Shown in pieces: positions 51,920 to 61,465 of a DNA stretch of 64,000 nucleotides. The stretch is from assembly GCF_042685265.1 (NCBI RefSeq), contig NZ_JBHUMX010000006.1, one strand, 5' to 3'. This stretch comes from Oceanobacillus_B kapialis. Its GTDB lineage: Bacteria; Bacillota; Bacilli; Bacillales; Amphibacillaceae. Each line of letters begins with the position of its first letter. The first letter of the stretch is position 1. The position numbers and the translations under genes were made by a program. The notes under the pieces were generated by a model. The model was not told the DNA's origin, searched no databases, and saw nothing but the letters and a program-made list of their open reading frames with translations.

Positions 51920-54900
51920 ATGTATGTAGGTGGGTGGTTAGATGACAGTGAAAACTGGTACTATCCTAAATCGTCAAAGATAACGGTTGAAGATAAAGCT
52001 AATTTTATTATAAAATCAGATTTTGAAACGGGTTATCTCATTTATGGAGATAACAATGGATTTGAAAATCCTCCAAGAAAAAAGAATATAAAAATCTCTA
52101 CAGGTAAACATACTATCAGTTTTAAAGGTGTGAAAGATAATAGCCTTACAGTTCAATTATATCTTTTACTATACAATAGTAATAACCTAGAAAATAAAAT
52201 AAGGTTTGATTTGAACCAAGAAATTAATTTTCAAATAAATACAGCTCAATCTTTTAAAATAGCTCTTCGAATAGAAGGAAAAGGTAAACTTGAAATAAAT
52301 AACATGTTTATTAAAGAAATCAAAGAAGAGCCTACACTTTTAAAATTAGACAAAGAAAATTATAAACACTTTGAAGTCATACTTCCAAACAACCACAATA
52401 AAGATTATCAATTAGCAGTCAACCAATTAAACAGTTCGAACCTGTTTAACTTTAGAAACTATGGAACAGTTCAATATAATCAATCGATTGACTGGTTGGA
52501 TGATCACAGTAAAGGTAGAGGTTATCTTAGGTTGTTAAATGGATTTGTTTGGCTTGGAGATTTCACAAAGGCTGCTAAAGTGAGTAAATCAAAGAGTATA
52601 GTAAATAGAGCTTTATCTCTAATACATGATTGGATAGAAAAAAACCCATATCCTGGTCCCAAAAAAAATATGGCTTGGCATGATGAAACTTCTGCATTAA
52701 GACTACTAAATTGGATTAATTTTTTATTTGCTGCTGAAGAAGTCACCTCCCATAAGGATTTAAGAAAATTGTATTTAGAGATTAGAAAACTTGTTGATAT
52801 TATGCTAAGCGAAGAGTTTTATGCTGGTAAAAACAACCATGGCATGTTTCAAAGTTTTGCATTGATAGTGTATGCAAACTTATTTATAAATGAGAATACA
52901 AATAGAGTTAAGAATCTTGCTATTAACAGACTTAAAGTTTATTTTGAATATATTATTTCTGAAGAAGGAGTTCATAAAGAACATACCCCCTTATATCATT
53001 ATATTATTGCATCAAATTTAAAAAAGTATGGCGAAATTTTAATAAATATAGATAAAGAATTCGGTGAGTATTTACTACAAAAATATAAAAGTACCCTAAC
53101 TTATTCGAAACATATTATAAAACCCAATGGCTATTTCCCTCAAATAGGAGATAACGAGAATACCAAACCAATTGAATTAGGTTATAAATCTCTTTACAAG
53201 GAGAAACAATTTGAATTTGCAATCACCAAAGGTGTACATGGTGTTGCTCCCTCTATTAATAATATTGTATTTGAAAAAAGTGGATATGCAATATTTAGAA
53301 ATAACTGGGAATTGAAAGATGAGGCAACCTATTTGTTGTTTAACGCAGCATATCACACAAGCTATCATAAACACTCTGATGATTTAAGTTTTATTTTGTA
53401 TGCTTGTGGTGAAGATATTTTTGTTGACTCTGGACCATTTGGCTATGAATATAATAATGACTTCACAAAATATGGTTATTCTTCTTTTGCGCACAATACT
53501 CTAATAGTGGATAATAATTCTTTACCAAGAGTTGATAACAATTATGATGCAACTAAGATTACCAGCTACGAATTAAATAAAGAACAGTCAGAAGTAACAG
53601 GAGTTAATAAGCGCTATGCAGGTGTTGTACATGAAAGAACCATAGCATATGATAATCAAGAGGAAATTAGAATAATAGACAAGGTATCTTCCAAAAACGA
53701 ACACGATTATAAGCTACTTTTTCATTTATCATCAATAATTATTCCAGTAATATACGGTGATAAAATTTATTTATATAGGGACCAAGTTTTAATAGGCATT
53801 ATGGAATTCACTTCGGATGTTAAGTTAGATAAGCAATTAATTCGCGGAAAGAAAGATAATAATTTTGTTCAAGGATGGCAGTTTAAAAAGTTTGGAACAA
53901 AGCAACAGGTGTATAATATAAGTGTATTGGCAAAAAATGTTGAAAATCTAAATATAGAAACTAAAATTAAATTATTTACAAAAAAAAGCATGATCAATAA
54001 TTATCAATTTCTACCGTATAATGAATTTGATAATAACGAAAAACAATTAAATTTATGCTTGAAGTATGCAGATCTGTTAGTTGATAAGTCATTATATATC
54101 CCGAGTAGGGGGATAAAACCAATATACTTAGATTCAAAAATTTATAACTGGAAAGAATATCCGATTAATGATAATAGTTATAAATTCAGAATTCATACAC
54201 TAGAGGGTCTAGAACATCTGGCAAAAGCCTTTAAAAAGACAGGAAAAGTTAAGTACTTGAATAAAGGAGCGGAAATATTCCAAAGTTGGGTTAAGAATAA
54301 CAGTTTTGTTAACTACACTTTAAATAAATGGAGTTATTATGGTCAAGGCACAGCTCTCAGGGTTTTATATCTATTAGAGTTTTTAAATGAATATGAAAGT
54401 GAATTTAAGTTAGATAGTAATTTCGAAAAGATTTTATATAACTTTTTTGTTGAGCACAAATCCCTTTTGGAAGCAGAAGCATTTTACAAATTTAATGACA
54501 ATCATGGGATGTTCCAAGATGTAGCATTGATATCAATATTGTTAAAATATCCTTCACTAGACGATCAGCCAGGATCGTCTATGCAATTGGCTATTAAACG
54601 TTTATATAAACAAATAAACAATACGATATCAGCAGATGGCGTATCAAAGGAACACTCTCCGGATTACCAGCTACAAATTTACAACTTTTTATCAAAAATT
54701 ATCAGTTGGTTAAAGAGTAACAAAATTACAATAAAAGAAGAGATAGAGCAACGAATTAAAAAAATGCCCGACTTTTTCGCATATCTACTAAAGCCAGATT
54801 TAACTTTGCCCCTTTTTGGCGATACTACGAAAGCTAAACTAAATTTAAGTTCTATACTGAATTATGATAAATATCCTATGTTAGCATATGTTTTTAGTGG

Positions 54901-55621
54901 TGGAGAGGAAGGTTTAACGCCGAGTAAAAACAAGATATTTAGAGAATCTGGTTACTATGTTTTAAGAAGTACATTAAATCAATTTGAACAAATATATATG
55001 GCTGGGATTGTGAACTTTAATTCAAAAGTTCATCAGCATGCAGATAATCTCAGTTTTGAACTTTATGCTTATGGCAAAGATATAATTGTGGACTCAGGAA
55101 AATTTTCGTATAGTAGGAGTAAGGAACGTTCCTATATGGTCTCTAATCTTGCCCATAATACTTTGTTAGTTAATGATAAAGATATGTTGCTAGAACAAAA
55201 ATATATAGGTGAAAGTGATATTACCAGTTTCTCGGAAACAAATGATGGAGCTACTGTGAAAATGATTAATAATTGTTTTCATTCAGTATCTCACGTAAGA
55301 GAAATTGATTTTAATGACAATGGGGAAATAGTATTAATTGACACTATAAAAAGCAGTTTAACTAATAAGTATAGTCTATTGTTTCATATATCACCTGAAT
55401 TTAACATAAAACAAATTACTGACCATGCGGCTATTCTTGAAAGTGATGATAATAGTGTTGAAGTAGAAATTTCTCAAAAATCGGCGTTGTGCAAATTATT
55501 AGTAGAAGATTCTTTTTATTCAAGAACTAACTACTCTGTGGAAAATAATAAATTAATTAGATTTGATGCAATATCAAATGATTTTGAGTTTAAAACCAGT
55601 ATAATTATCACAAAAAAATAA
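51920..55621 (+). CDS. Double heparinase-II/III-type protein
   Basis: 1233 residues without a signal peptide. Domain order: beta-sandwich (about 1-145, related to one in the gene at 47601); first alpha-barrel (about 155-440, with ...YPGPKKNMAWHDETSALRLL and NNHGMFQSFAL); first beta-sheet heparinase II/III domain with HTSYHKHSDDLSFILYACGE, VDSGPFGYEY and SFAHNTLIVDN (about 470-700); then a second barrel (about 735-990, with DNHGMFQDVALI and SKEHSPDYQL) and a second beta domain with SKVHQHADNLSFELYAYGKD, VDSGKFSYSR and NLAHNTLLVND. The Asn/His/Tyr residues of uronate lyases appear in both halves. Single-unit relatives are about 600 residues. It probably modifies or cleaves a uronic-acid polymer; cytoplasmic location is unusual. 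Confidence 0.82.
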   Translation: MYVGGWLDDSENWYYPKSSKITVEDKANFIIKSDFETGYLIYGDNNGFENPPRKKNIKISTGKHTISFKGVKDNSLTVQLYLLLYNSNNLENKIRFDLNQEINFQINTAQSFKIALRIEGKGKLEINNMFIKEIKEEPTLLKLDKENYKHFEVILPNNHNKDYQLAVNQLNSSNLFNFRNYGTVQYNQSIDWLDDHSKGRGYLRLLNGFVWLGDFTKAAKVSKSKSIVNRALSLIHDWIEKNPYPGPKKNMAWHDETSALRLLNWINFLFAAEEVTSHKDLRKLYLEIRKLVDIMLSEEFYAGKNNHGMFQSFALIVYANLFINENTNRVKNLAINRLKVYFEYIISEEGVHKEHTPLYHYIIASNLKKYGEILINIDKEFGEYLLQKYKSTLTYSKHIIKPNGYFPQIGDNENTKPIELGYKSLYKEKQFEFAITKGVHGVAPSINNIVFEKSGYAIFRNNWELKDEATYLLFNAAYHTSYHKHSDDLSFILYACGEDIFVDSGPFGYEYNNDFTKYGYSSFAHNTLIVDNNSLPRVDNNYDATKITSYELNKEQSEVTGVNKRYAGVVHERTIAYDNQEEIRIIDKVSSKNEHDYKLLFHLSSIIIPVIYGDKIYLYRDQVLIGIMEFTSDVKLDKQLIRGKKDNNFVQGWQFKKFGTKQQVYNISVLAKNVENLNIETKIKLFTKKSMINNYQFLPYNEFDNNEKQLNLCLKYADLLVDKSLYIPSRGIKPIYLDSKIYNWKEYPINDNSYKFRIHTLEGLEHLAKAFKKTGKVKYLNKGAEIFQSWVKNNSFVNYTLNKWSYYGQGTALRVLYLLEFLNEYESEFKLDSNFEKILYNFFVEHKSLLEAEAFYKFNDNHGMFQDVALISILLKYPSLDDQPGSSMQLAIKRLYKQINNTISADGVSKEHSPDYQLQIYNFLSKIISWLKSNKITIKEEIEQRIKKMPDFFAYLLKPDLTLPLFGDTTKAKLNLSSILNYDKYPMLAYVFSGGEEGLTPSKNKIFRESGYYVLRSTLNQFEQIYMAGIVNFNSKVHQHADNLSFELYAYGKDIIVDSGKFSYSRSKERSYMVSNLAHNTLLVNDKDMLLEQKYIGESDITSFSETNDGATVKMINNCFHSVSHVREIDFNDNGEIVLIDTIKSSLTNKYSLLFHISPEFNIKQITDHAAILESDDNSVEVEISQKSALCKLLVEDSFYSRTNYSVENNKLIRFDAISNDFEFKTSIIITKK

Positions 55622-55646
55622 ATACGATTTTAGGAGGAGTAAAATT

Positions 55647-56924
55647 ATGAAAATTAACACAGTAGGTTTAGGTTACATTGGACTGCCGACCTCCATTATG
55701 TTTGCTAAGTATGGTGTAGATGTGGTAGGGATTGATGTGAATGTGGAGGTTATAGAAACATTAAATAGTGGAAAAATTCACATCGAAGAACCTGGGTTAC
55801 AAGAGGCATTGGAAGATGTAATTGGAGATGGGAAATTTAAAGCATCATTGAGCCCAGAGAAGGCAGATGCATTTATTATTTCAGTTCCAACACCAAATAA
55901 CGACGATTTGCATAAATCTATGGATGCAACATATGTTTTAAGTGCAGTAAATTCTATTATCCCATATCTCCAAAAAGGTAATGTAGTCATTGTGGAATCA
56001 ACTATAGCTCCAAGAACAACAGAGGACTTTGTGAAGCCAATACTTGAAAATGCTGGTTTCAAAATAGGAGAAGATGTATTTTTAGTTCACTGTCCAGAAC
56101 GAGTATTACCAGGGCAAATAATGCATGAATTAGTACATAACAACCGAATTGTGGGAGGGGTTACTCCTGAATGTACTGAAGCGGGAGCTATGGTATATAG
56201 CACTTTTGTTAAAGGAGAAATTATAAAAACAGATGCTAAAACGGCAGAAATGTCTAAACTAATGGAAAACACTTTTAGAGATGTTAACATCGCACTTGCG
56301 AATGAATTAACTAAAGTATGCAACGAGTTAGATATTAATTCCTTAGATGTTATTAATATGGCAAATAAGCATCCAAGAGTTAATCTTCATACGCCAGGAC
56401 CGGGAGTAGGGGGACACTGTCTTGCTGTTGATCCATATTTCATAGTTTCAAAGGCTCCTGAAACAGCGCAATTAATTAATTTATCTAGAAGTATTAACAC
56501 CTCTATGCCTGACTTTGTAGTTGACCAAGTCAATACTCTAATGGAGCAAGTAGAAGGTAAAATTGTTACTGTTTTCGGATTAGCATACAAAGGTAACGTT
56601 GATGATATACGTGAAAGCCCAGCAATGGAAGTATACGAAAAACTTAAGGTTGAAAACAATTATGAAATTAGAGCATTTGATCCACATGTGAAAGATACTA
56701 TAGTAGAAGAAGATATTGAGCAGGCTATAGCAGGATCAGATCTTATAGTGATTTTAACTGATCATGCAGAATTCAAAACATTAGATTGGGAAAAGCTTAG
56801 TGCAATGAAGAATACTAGAATATTTGATACAAAGAATATTGTGGCGGATCCTGTAGATGAGTTCCAATATATTAATCTTGGTAATCTACACCAGTTTATT
56901 AAAAAAGAGACTATTTATTCATGA
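55647..56924 (+). CDS. wecC: UDP-N-acetyl-D-mannosamine dehydrogenase
   Basis: 425 residues of the UDP-sugar dehydrogenase family, ManNAc subgroup. Rossmann motif VGLGYIGLPTSIMFAKYGVD (about 6-25), SVPTPNNDDLHKSMDATYV (about 77-95), the catalytic region PGPGVGGHCLAVDPYFIV with Cys258, and FGLAYKGNVDDIRESPAMEV (about 310-329). It oxidises UDP-ManNAc twice to UDP-ManNAcA with NAD. ATG after AGGAGGAG. Together with WecB (60344) it supplies UDP-ManNAcA for the polymer. It overlaps tagG by 4 bases. Confidence 0.92.
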   Translation: MKINTVGLGYIGLPTSIMFAKYGVDVVGIDVNVEVIETLNSGKIHIEEPGLQEALEDVIGDGKFKASLSPEKADAFIISVPTPNNDDLHKSMDATYVLSAVNSIIPYLQKGNVVIVESTIAPRTTEDFVKPILENAGFKIGEDVFLVHCPERVLPGQIMHELVHNNRIVGGVTPECTEAGAMVYSTFVKGEIIKTDAKTAEMSKLMENTFRDVNIALANELTKVCNELDINSLDVINMANKHPRVNLHTPGPGVGGHCLAVDPYFIVSKAPETAQLINLSRSINTSMPDFVVDQVNTLMEQVEGKIVTVFGLAYKGNVDDIRESPAMEVYEKLKVENNYEIRAFDPHVKDTIVEEDIEQAIAGSDLIVILTDHAEFKTLDWEKLSAMKNTRIFDTKNIVADPVDEFQYINLGNLHQFIKKETIYS

Positions 56925-57724
56925 CAGCAGTGTTAAATATCTTGAAAGATCAAATGTCATATTTCCCTTTAATATTCCGGCTTTCATTCTATGAAATTAA
57001 AGGGAAATATCAGATGCACTATTTAGGGATTTTATGGCAATTTATTGGGCCTCTTTTACAAGTTTCAGTCTACTGGGTGGTATTCGGTATAGGTATTAGA
57101 AATGGAGAACCAATAGGAGAAACACCCTATTTATTTTGGCTCTTAATTGGGTTAATACCGTGGTTTTTTATAAGTCCCGCAGTTATTCAAGGATCTAACA
57201 GTATTTACAGCAAGGTTAATCTTGTATCTAAGATGAAGTTTCCAGTTAGCATATTACCTAGTATCTCAATAGTTAGTAATTCTTTAAATTTCTTAATTAT
57301 GTTAGTTGTCTTGGTTGTTGTTGCTTTGTTTTACAATATAGGTTTTAGCATTTATTTACTTCAGTTACCTTACTATATTATATGTATGTATGCATTTCTA
57401 TATGCATTAGTTCTGCTATGCTCTACAATTTCAGTTATCATAAGAGATTTTCAATTACTAATACAATCACTTATGAGAATGTTATTCTTCTTAACACCTA
57501 TATTTTGGAGTGTAGACAATTTCCCGGAAAAGTACAGGACATTTATTGAGTTAAATCCCTTTGCCTATGTAATTAATGGCTTTAGAGATTCCTTTTTATC
57601 TGGAGATTGGTTCTATAATGATTTAAGGTACTTGTTTTACTTTTGGTCATTTGTGTTGTTGGTAATGTTTGTTGGTTCAGTTTTGCATGAAAACTTTAAA
57701 AATAAATTTGTGGATTATTTGTAA
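56921..57724 (+). CDS. tagG: Polysaccharide/teichoic-acid ABC transporter permease
   Basis: 267 residues, ABC-2 permease with six predicted helices. The N-terminal amphipathic part FRLSFYEIKGKYQMHYLGIL (about 19-38) and LGILWQFIGPLLQVSVYW are typical of TagG/Wzm, as is IELNPFAYVINGFRDSFLSG (about 204-223). Its start overlaps the wecC stop (ATGA), so export is coupled to precursor synthesis. It forms the exporter with the ATPase downstream. Confidence 0.9.
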   Translation: MTAVLNILKDQMSYFPLIFRLSFYEIKGKYQMHYLGILWQFIGPLLQVSVYWVVFGIGIRNGEPIGETPYLFWLLIGLIPWFFISPAVIQGSNSIYSKVNLVSKMKFPVSILPSISIVSNSLNFLIMLVVLVVVALFYNIGFSIYLLQLPYYIICMYAFLYALVLLCSTISVIIRDFQLLIQSLMRMLFFLTPIFWSVDNFPEKYRTFIELNPFAYVINGFRDSFLSGDWFYNDLRYLFYFWSFVLLVMFVGSVLHENFKNKFVDYL

Positions 57725-57741
57725 TTTGGAGGCTTACCACT

Positions 57742-59379
57742 ATGAAGCCAGTCGTACGTTTTAACAATGTTTCAAAGACTTACAGTTTATTTAAAAAGAA
57801 ATCAGATCAATTAATGGAGATTTTTTCTTTTAAAAATAACAAGAAGAAATTCTCAGCTCTAACTAATGTTAGCTTTGAAGTGTACAAAGGGGAAACTATT
57901 GGAATCATTGGTGTTAATGGGTCCGGGAAATCTACCTTATCTAATATACTTGCTCAAATTATTCCCCCTACTTCCGGAGATATTGAGATTGATGGTGAAA
58001 CCTCTTTAGTAGCTATTTCAGCAGGTCTCAACAATTTTGTATCAGGTATGGAAAATATTGAGCTTAAATGTTTAATGCATGGAATGAAAAAAAGTGAAAT
58101 TGAAAAAATAACACCTCAAATTATTGAGTTTGCTGATTTAGGAGAATTTATTAATCAGCCAATCAAAAGTTATTCAAGTGGTATGAAATCACGATTAGGA
58201 TTCGCCATTTCAGTTCATGTTCAGCCCGACATACTTGTTATAGACGAAGCTTTATCAGTTGGAGATTCTACATTCTATCAAAAGTGTCTAGATAAGTTCG
58301 CAGAATTTAAAGCACAAGGGAAAACAATATTCTTTATTAGTCACTCTTTATCTCAAGTTCAATCAATATCTGATAGAATTATGTGGCTAAATTTTGGTTC
58401 AATTGAAAAGTTCGACGATAGTGAAACGGTTGCCCAAGAGTACAACCGTTTCATTGAATGGTATAATGATTTAAGTAAACAGAAAAAATTAGATTATAGA
58501 AAAGAGATGTTGAGTACACAGGTAGGAAAGCTGCTAAATAGTGGGCAATCTTCATTGAGTGATCAAAGAAATAATAAGAAGAAAAGCAGGTGGAAAAGAT
58601 TTTTAATTTCATTTCAATTTGCTTTAATCTTCTTTTACTTTTTGATAGGCATAACATTAATGTTTGTAGATAATCCTGTCGATGCCATTAAAAGAAAATT
58701 TATTAAGGAAAATAATCAAAGTAGTGAGATAGTTGAGAATGGAAGTGTTAGTTCGTTTGATAATCAGAGTCCAATTGAATTCAAAGAAGTGGATCAAAAT
58801 GGACAACTAACTACGGATACGGCAATGGTCTTTCAAGATGAAAATCTAGAAGAACCATTGCTGGAACTTACTTTCCCTTATCAGTTTTATGTTGAAGCAG
58901 AATCGAAAGATACTGGTATATTAAAAGTTAATATTTATGATAGAGAAGGTTATATTAGTAATGAGAATATAAAGTATGTGAGTGATTTACCTAAAACAGA
59001 CTTAGTTATTGAAGATTTTGTTTCAATTTTCCCTCCTGAATTTATGAATTCATATGAATTTTTCTTTGCCTTTTTAAACAATGATTATGAAAATATAAAA
59101 GAGATAGTTCAAGGTTGGACTAATGAAGAAGAGAATCAATATAGAAATTCAGTCTTAGTTTATGATAATGAGAAAGTTAATATTATATTTGATGAAAGTA
59201 ATGTAGCTAAAGCAATTGAAGTAAAAGATATAAGTATCGACTCTGAAAGTAACCCAGAATTGTTGTCTCACGCTTCCCTCGTTTCAGAGAATGAAGAATT
59301 ATTCTATATTTTAACGGAAGACTTTAACATTTATATAGACATTGATGAAAACGTAATTGTTTTCTTTAGAATAGATTAA
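57742..59379 (+). CDS. tagH: Polysaccharide/teichoic-acid ABC transporter ATPase, TagH type
   Basis: 545 residues. The ATPase domain (about 1-245) has Walker A GVNGSGKST (near 57), the signature YSSGMKSRLG and Walker B ILVIDEALSVGD (about 166-177). A single membrane helix (about 288-310, ISFQFALIFFYFLIGITLMF) and an extracytoplasmic C-terminal region (about 320-545, acidic) follow, as in B. subtilis TagH, which is similarly long. The C-terminal region has no recognisable SH3-type repeat. ATG after TTGGAGG. It energises export of the finished polymer through TagG. Confidence 0.9.
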   Translation: MKPVVRFNNVSKTYSLFKKKSDQLMEIFSFKNNKKKFSALTNVSFEVYKGETIGIIGVNGSGKSTLSNILAQIIPPTSGDIEIDGETSLVAISAGLNNFVSGMENIELKCLMHGMKKSEIEKITPQIIEFADLGEFINQPIKSYSSGMKSRLGFAISVHVQPDILVIDEALSVGDSTFYQKCLDKFAEFKAQGKTIFFISHSLSQVQSISDRIMWLNFGSIEKFDDSETVAQEYNRFIEWYNDLSKQKKLDYRKEMLSTQVGKLLNSGQSSLSDQRNNKKKSRWKRFLISFQFALIFFYFLIGITLMFVDNPVDAIKRKFIKENNQSSEIVENGSVSSFDNQSPIEFKEVDQNGQLTTDTAMVFQDENLEEPLLELTFPYQFYVEAESKDTGILKVNIYDREGYISNENIKYVSDLPKTDLVIEDFVSIFPPEFMNSYEFFFAFLNNDYENIKEIVQGWTNEEENQYRNSVLVYDNEKVNIIFDESNVAKAIEVKDISIDSESNPELLSHASLVSENEELFYILTEDFNIYIDIDENVIVFFRID

Positions 59380-59418
59380 TAGCTTAATTGGTCTAATAGA
59401 TGAAGGGATGGTTTTTAT

Positions 59419-60129
59419 TTGTTAAATAAAAAAGATTTAGTAGGAATCGTCGCAACCATATTAATGCTAATACCATTAGTACTAGGAGGTGTATGGCTAG
59501 TAAAAAATGTCACCACTCTTTCTGAGGTTATTGCAAAAGATCATATGCTAATCAATACAAACCACCCAAGAAAGTCTATACCTTGGATAAATGAAATTAA
59601 CATTAAGGAAAAAGAACAGATGGCTCTTGATGATGACAGTACAGGGTTGGAAGAAGAAGTCAAGGAAGACAGTGAAGATACGCTACATAATGAGGTCGCT
59701 AATAAATATAATCAGTCAAGTGAAACTATAAACAATATAGCCCAAGGTAATACACATTTTAATCAAAATAGAAATAAAATTTCTTCTTCAGAGAAAAAAC
59801 AGAAGAACCCAAATTCTTTGCAAAATAATAATGACAGTAAAGAAGATACAACAACAAGACCAATACCAGAGCCAAAGCCAGAACCCAAACCAGAATCCAA
59901 ACCAGAACCAAAGCCAGAACCCAAACCAGAACCAAAGCCGGAACCTAAACCAGAACCAAAGCCGGAACCTAAACCAGAACCAAAGCCAGAACCAAAGCCA
60001 GAACCAAAGCCAGAACCAAAGCCAGAACCAAAGCCAGAACCAAAGCCAGAACCAGAGCCAGGCACCCCTTCTGATGATATAGAGGAAGGTAAGGAAAAGC
60101 CTTCTCAAGGATATGGCAAAATGAATTAA
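59419..60129 (+). CDS. Membrane-anchored protein with Pro-Glu-Pro-Lys repeats
   Basis: 236 residues from a TTG start (AAGGGATGG upstream). A single N-terminal membrane helix (about 8-30, [19 protein letters not shown]) is followed by an acidic/polar stretch and about 15 tandem [12 protein letters not shown] repeats (about 148-217), then [19 protein letters not shown]. The rod-like Pro-rich part would extend through the cell wall outside the membrane. The DNA repeat (GAACCAAAGCCA) is coding. It lies between tagH and wecB, so it may couple the exporter to the wall; no family assigned. Confidence 0.75.
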   Translation: MLNKKDLVGIVATILMLIPLVLGGVWLVKNVTTLSEVIAKDHMLINTNHPRKSIPWINEINIKEKEQMALDDDSTGLEEEVKEDSEDTLHNEVANKYNQSSETINNIAQGNTHFNQNRNKISSSEKKQKNPNSLQNNNDSKEDTTTRPIPEPKPEPKPESKPEPKPEPKPEPKPEPKPEPKPEPKPEPKPEPKPEPKPEPKPEPKPEPKPEPEPGTPSDDIEEGKEKPSQGYGKMN

Positions 60130-60221
60130 AAGTAGTGTCACTGGATAGCATGGACGGAAGTAAAAATAGTATGGACTACTGAGAAAGCAACGGAAAGTTT
60201 ACTTTAGATAGTGTTTATATA

Positions 60222-60236
60222 ATTCAAAATTTGAAT
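60222..60236. promoter_or_regulatory. Perfect 15-bp palindrome upstream of wecB
   Basis: ATTCAAA-A-TTTGAAT, in the 214-base gap between the Pro-rich gene and wecB. It could be an operator; no regulator can be named. Confidence 0.3.
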
Positions 60237-60343
60237 GAGCATACTCAAATATTTTTAATTACTAATCTATAAACCGACATTAAGGAAGTTTTTGAAGGCT
60301 TTACAGCGAGGTATTAAATAATAATAATATAGGGTGTGAAAAA

Positions 60344-61444
60344 ATGAAAAAAAAGGTTATGGTAGTTTTCGGAACACGACCGGAGGCTATTAAGATGTGC
60401 CCATTAGTTCAAGAATTAAAGTCAAGAGACGGATTAAACACTGTTGTCTGTGTTACTGGCCAACATAGAGAAATGTTAGATCAAGTATTGAAAGCATTTA
60501 ATGTAGTGCCTGAATACAACTTATCAATAATGAAAACAAAACAAACTTTATTTGATGTCACTATAAATATACTAGAAAAAATGAAAACAGTCTTAGAAGA
60601 AGTTAAACCAGATGTTGTTTTAGTCCATGGTGATACTTCTACAACTTTTGTCACTTCTTTAGCATGTTTCTATCTGCAGATCCCTATAGGGCATGTAGAG
60701 GCCGGACTTAGAACGTATAATATTTATTCTCCATATCCTGAAGAATTTAATCGTCAAGCAGTTGGAATTGTAGCCAAGTACAATTTTGCCCCCACGGAGG
60801 TTTCAAAAGAAAACCTACTTAAAGAGGGGAAAAATGACTCTACTATATTTGTTACTGGTAATACAGCTATAGATGCACTAAAAACCACAGTAAGAGACGA
60901 TTACGCTAATAAGCACCTTGATTGGGCATCAGATAGTAGACTCATAATGATAACGGCACACCGAAGAGAAAACCTTGGAGAACCAATGAGAAATATGTTC
61001 AAAGCTATTAAACGAATTGTAGATGAATATTCTAACATAAAGGTGATCTATCCGATCCACATGAACCCAATAGTAAGAGAGGCAGCTAATGAGATTTTAG
61101 GAGAATCTGATAGAATAAGAATTATTGAACCATTAGAAGTACTTGATTTTCACAATTTCCTATCAAGATCTTACTTAATCTTGACTGATAGCGGAGGAAT
61201 TCAAGAAGAAGCGCCTAGCTTGGGTAAACCAGTTTTAGTAATGCGAGATACAACTGAGCGTCCTGAAGGAATAGCAGCAGGTACATTGAAGTTGGTAGGA
61301 ACTGAAGAAGATAACATTTATGGGGCATTTAGATTGCTTCTTGAAGAAAAAGAAGAGTATGTTAAAATGAGCCAAGCAAGTAATCCGTATGGTGATGGAC
61401 TTGCAAGTAAGAGAATTGCTGATGTATTAGAGCAAAACTGGTAA
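60344..61444 (+). CDS. wecB: UDP-N-acetylglucosamine 2-epimerase (non-hydrolysing)
   Basis: 366 residues, normal length. VVFGTRPEAIKMCPLVQEL (about 7-25), VHGDTSTTFVTSLACFYLQI (about 91-110), GHVEAGLRTYNIYSPYPEEF, ITAHRRENLGEPM and LTDSGGIQEEAPSLGKPVLV (about 284-303) are the family motifs with the active-site Asp/Glu/His residues. It converts UDP-GlcNAc to UDP-ManNAc, the substrate of WecC. ATG after GGGTG. Followed by a decayed gene. Confidence 0.93.
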   Translation: MKKKVMVVFGTRPEAIKMCPLVQELKSRDGLNTVVCVTGQHREMLDQVLKAFNVVPEYNLSIMKTKQTLFDVTINILEKMKTVLEEVKPDVVLVHGDTSTTFVTSLACFYLQIPIGHVEAGLRTYNIYSPYPEEFNRQAVGIVAKYNFAPTEVSKENLLKEGKNDSTIFVTGNTAIDALKTTVRDDYANKHLDWASDSRLIMITAHRRENLGEPMRNMFKAIKRIVDEYSNIKVIYPIHMNPIVREAANEILGESDRIRIIEPLEVLDFHNFLSRSYLILTDSGGIQEEAPSLGKPVLVMRDTTERPEGIAAGTLKLVGTEEDNIYGAFRLLLEEKEEYVKMSQASNPYGDGLASKRIADVLEQNW

Positions 61445-61465
61445 AATTTCAGGAATTAAGTAAAT

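Noticed and set aside
59763..60141. Minus-strand Gly-Ser or Trp-Phe-Leu repeat frames
   Set aside because: Complement of the Pro-Glu-Pro-Lys coding repeat; shadow frames.
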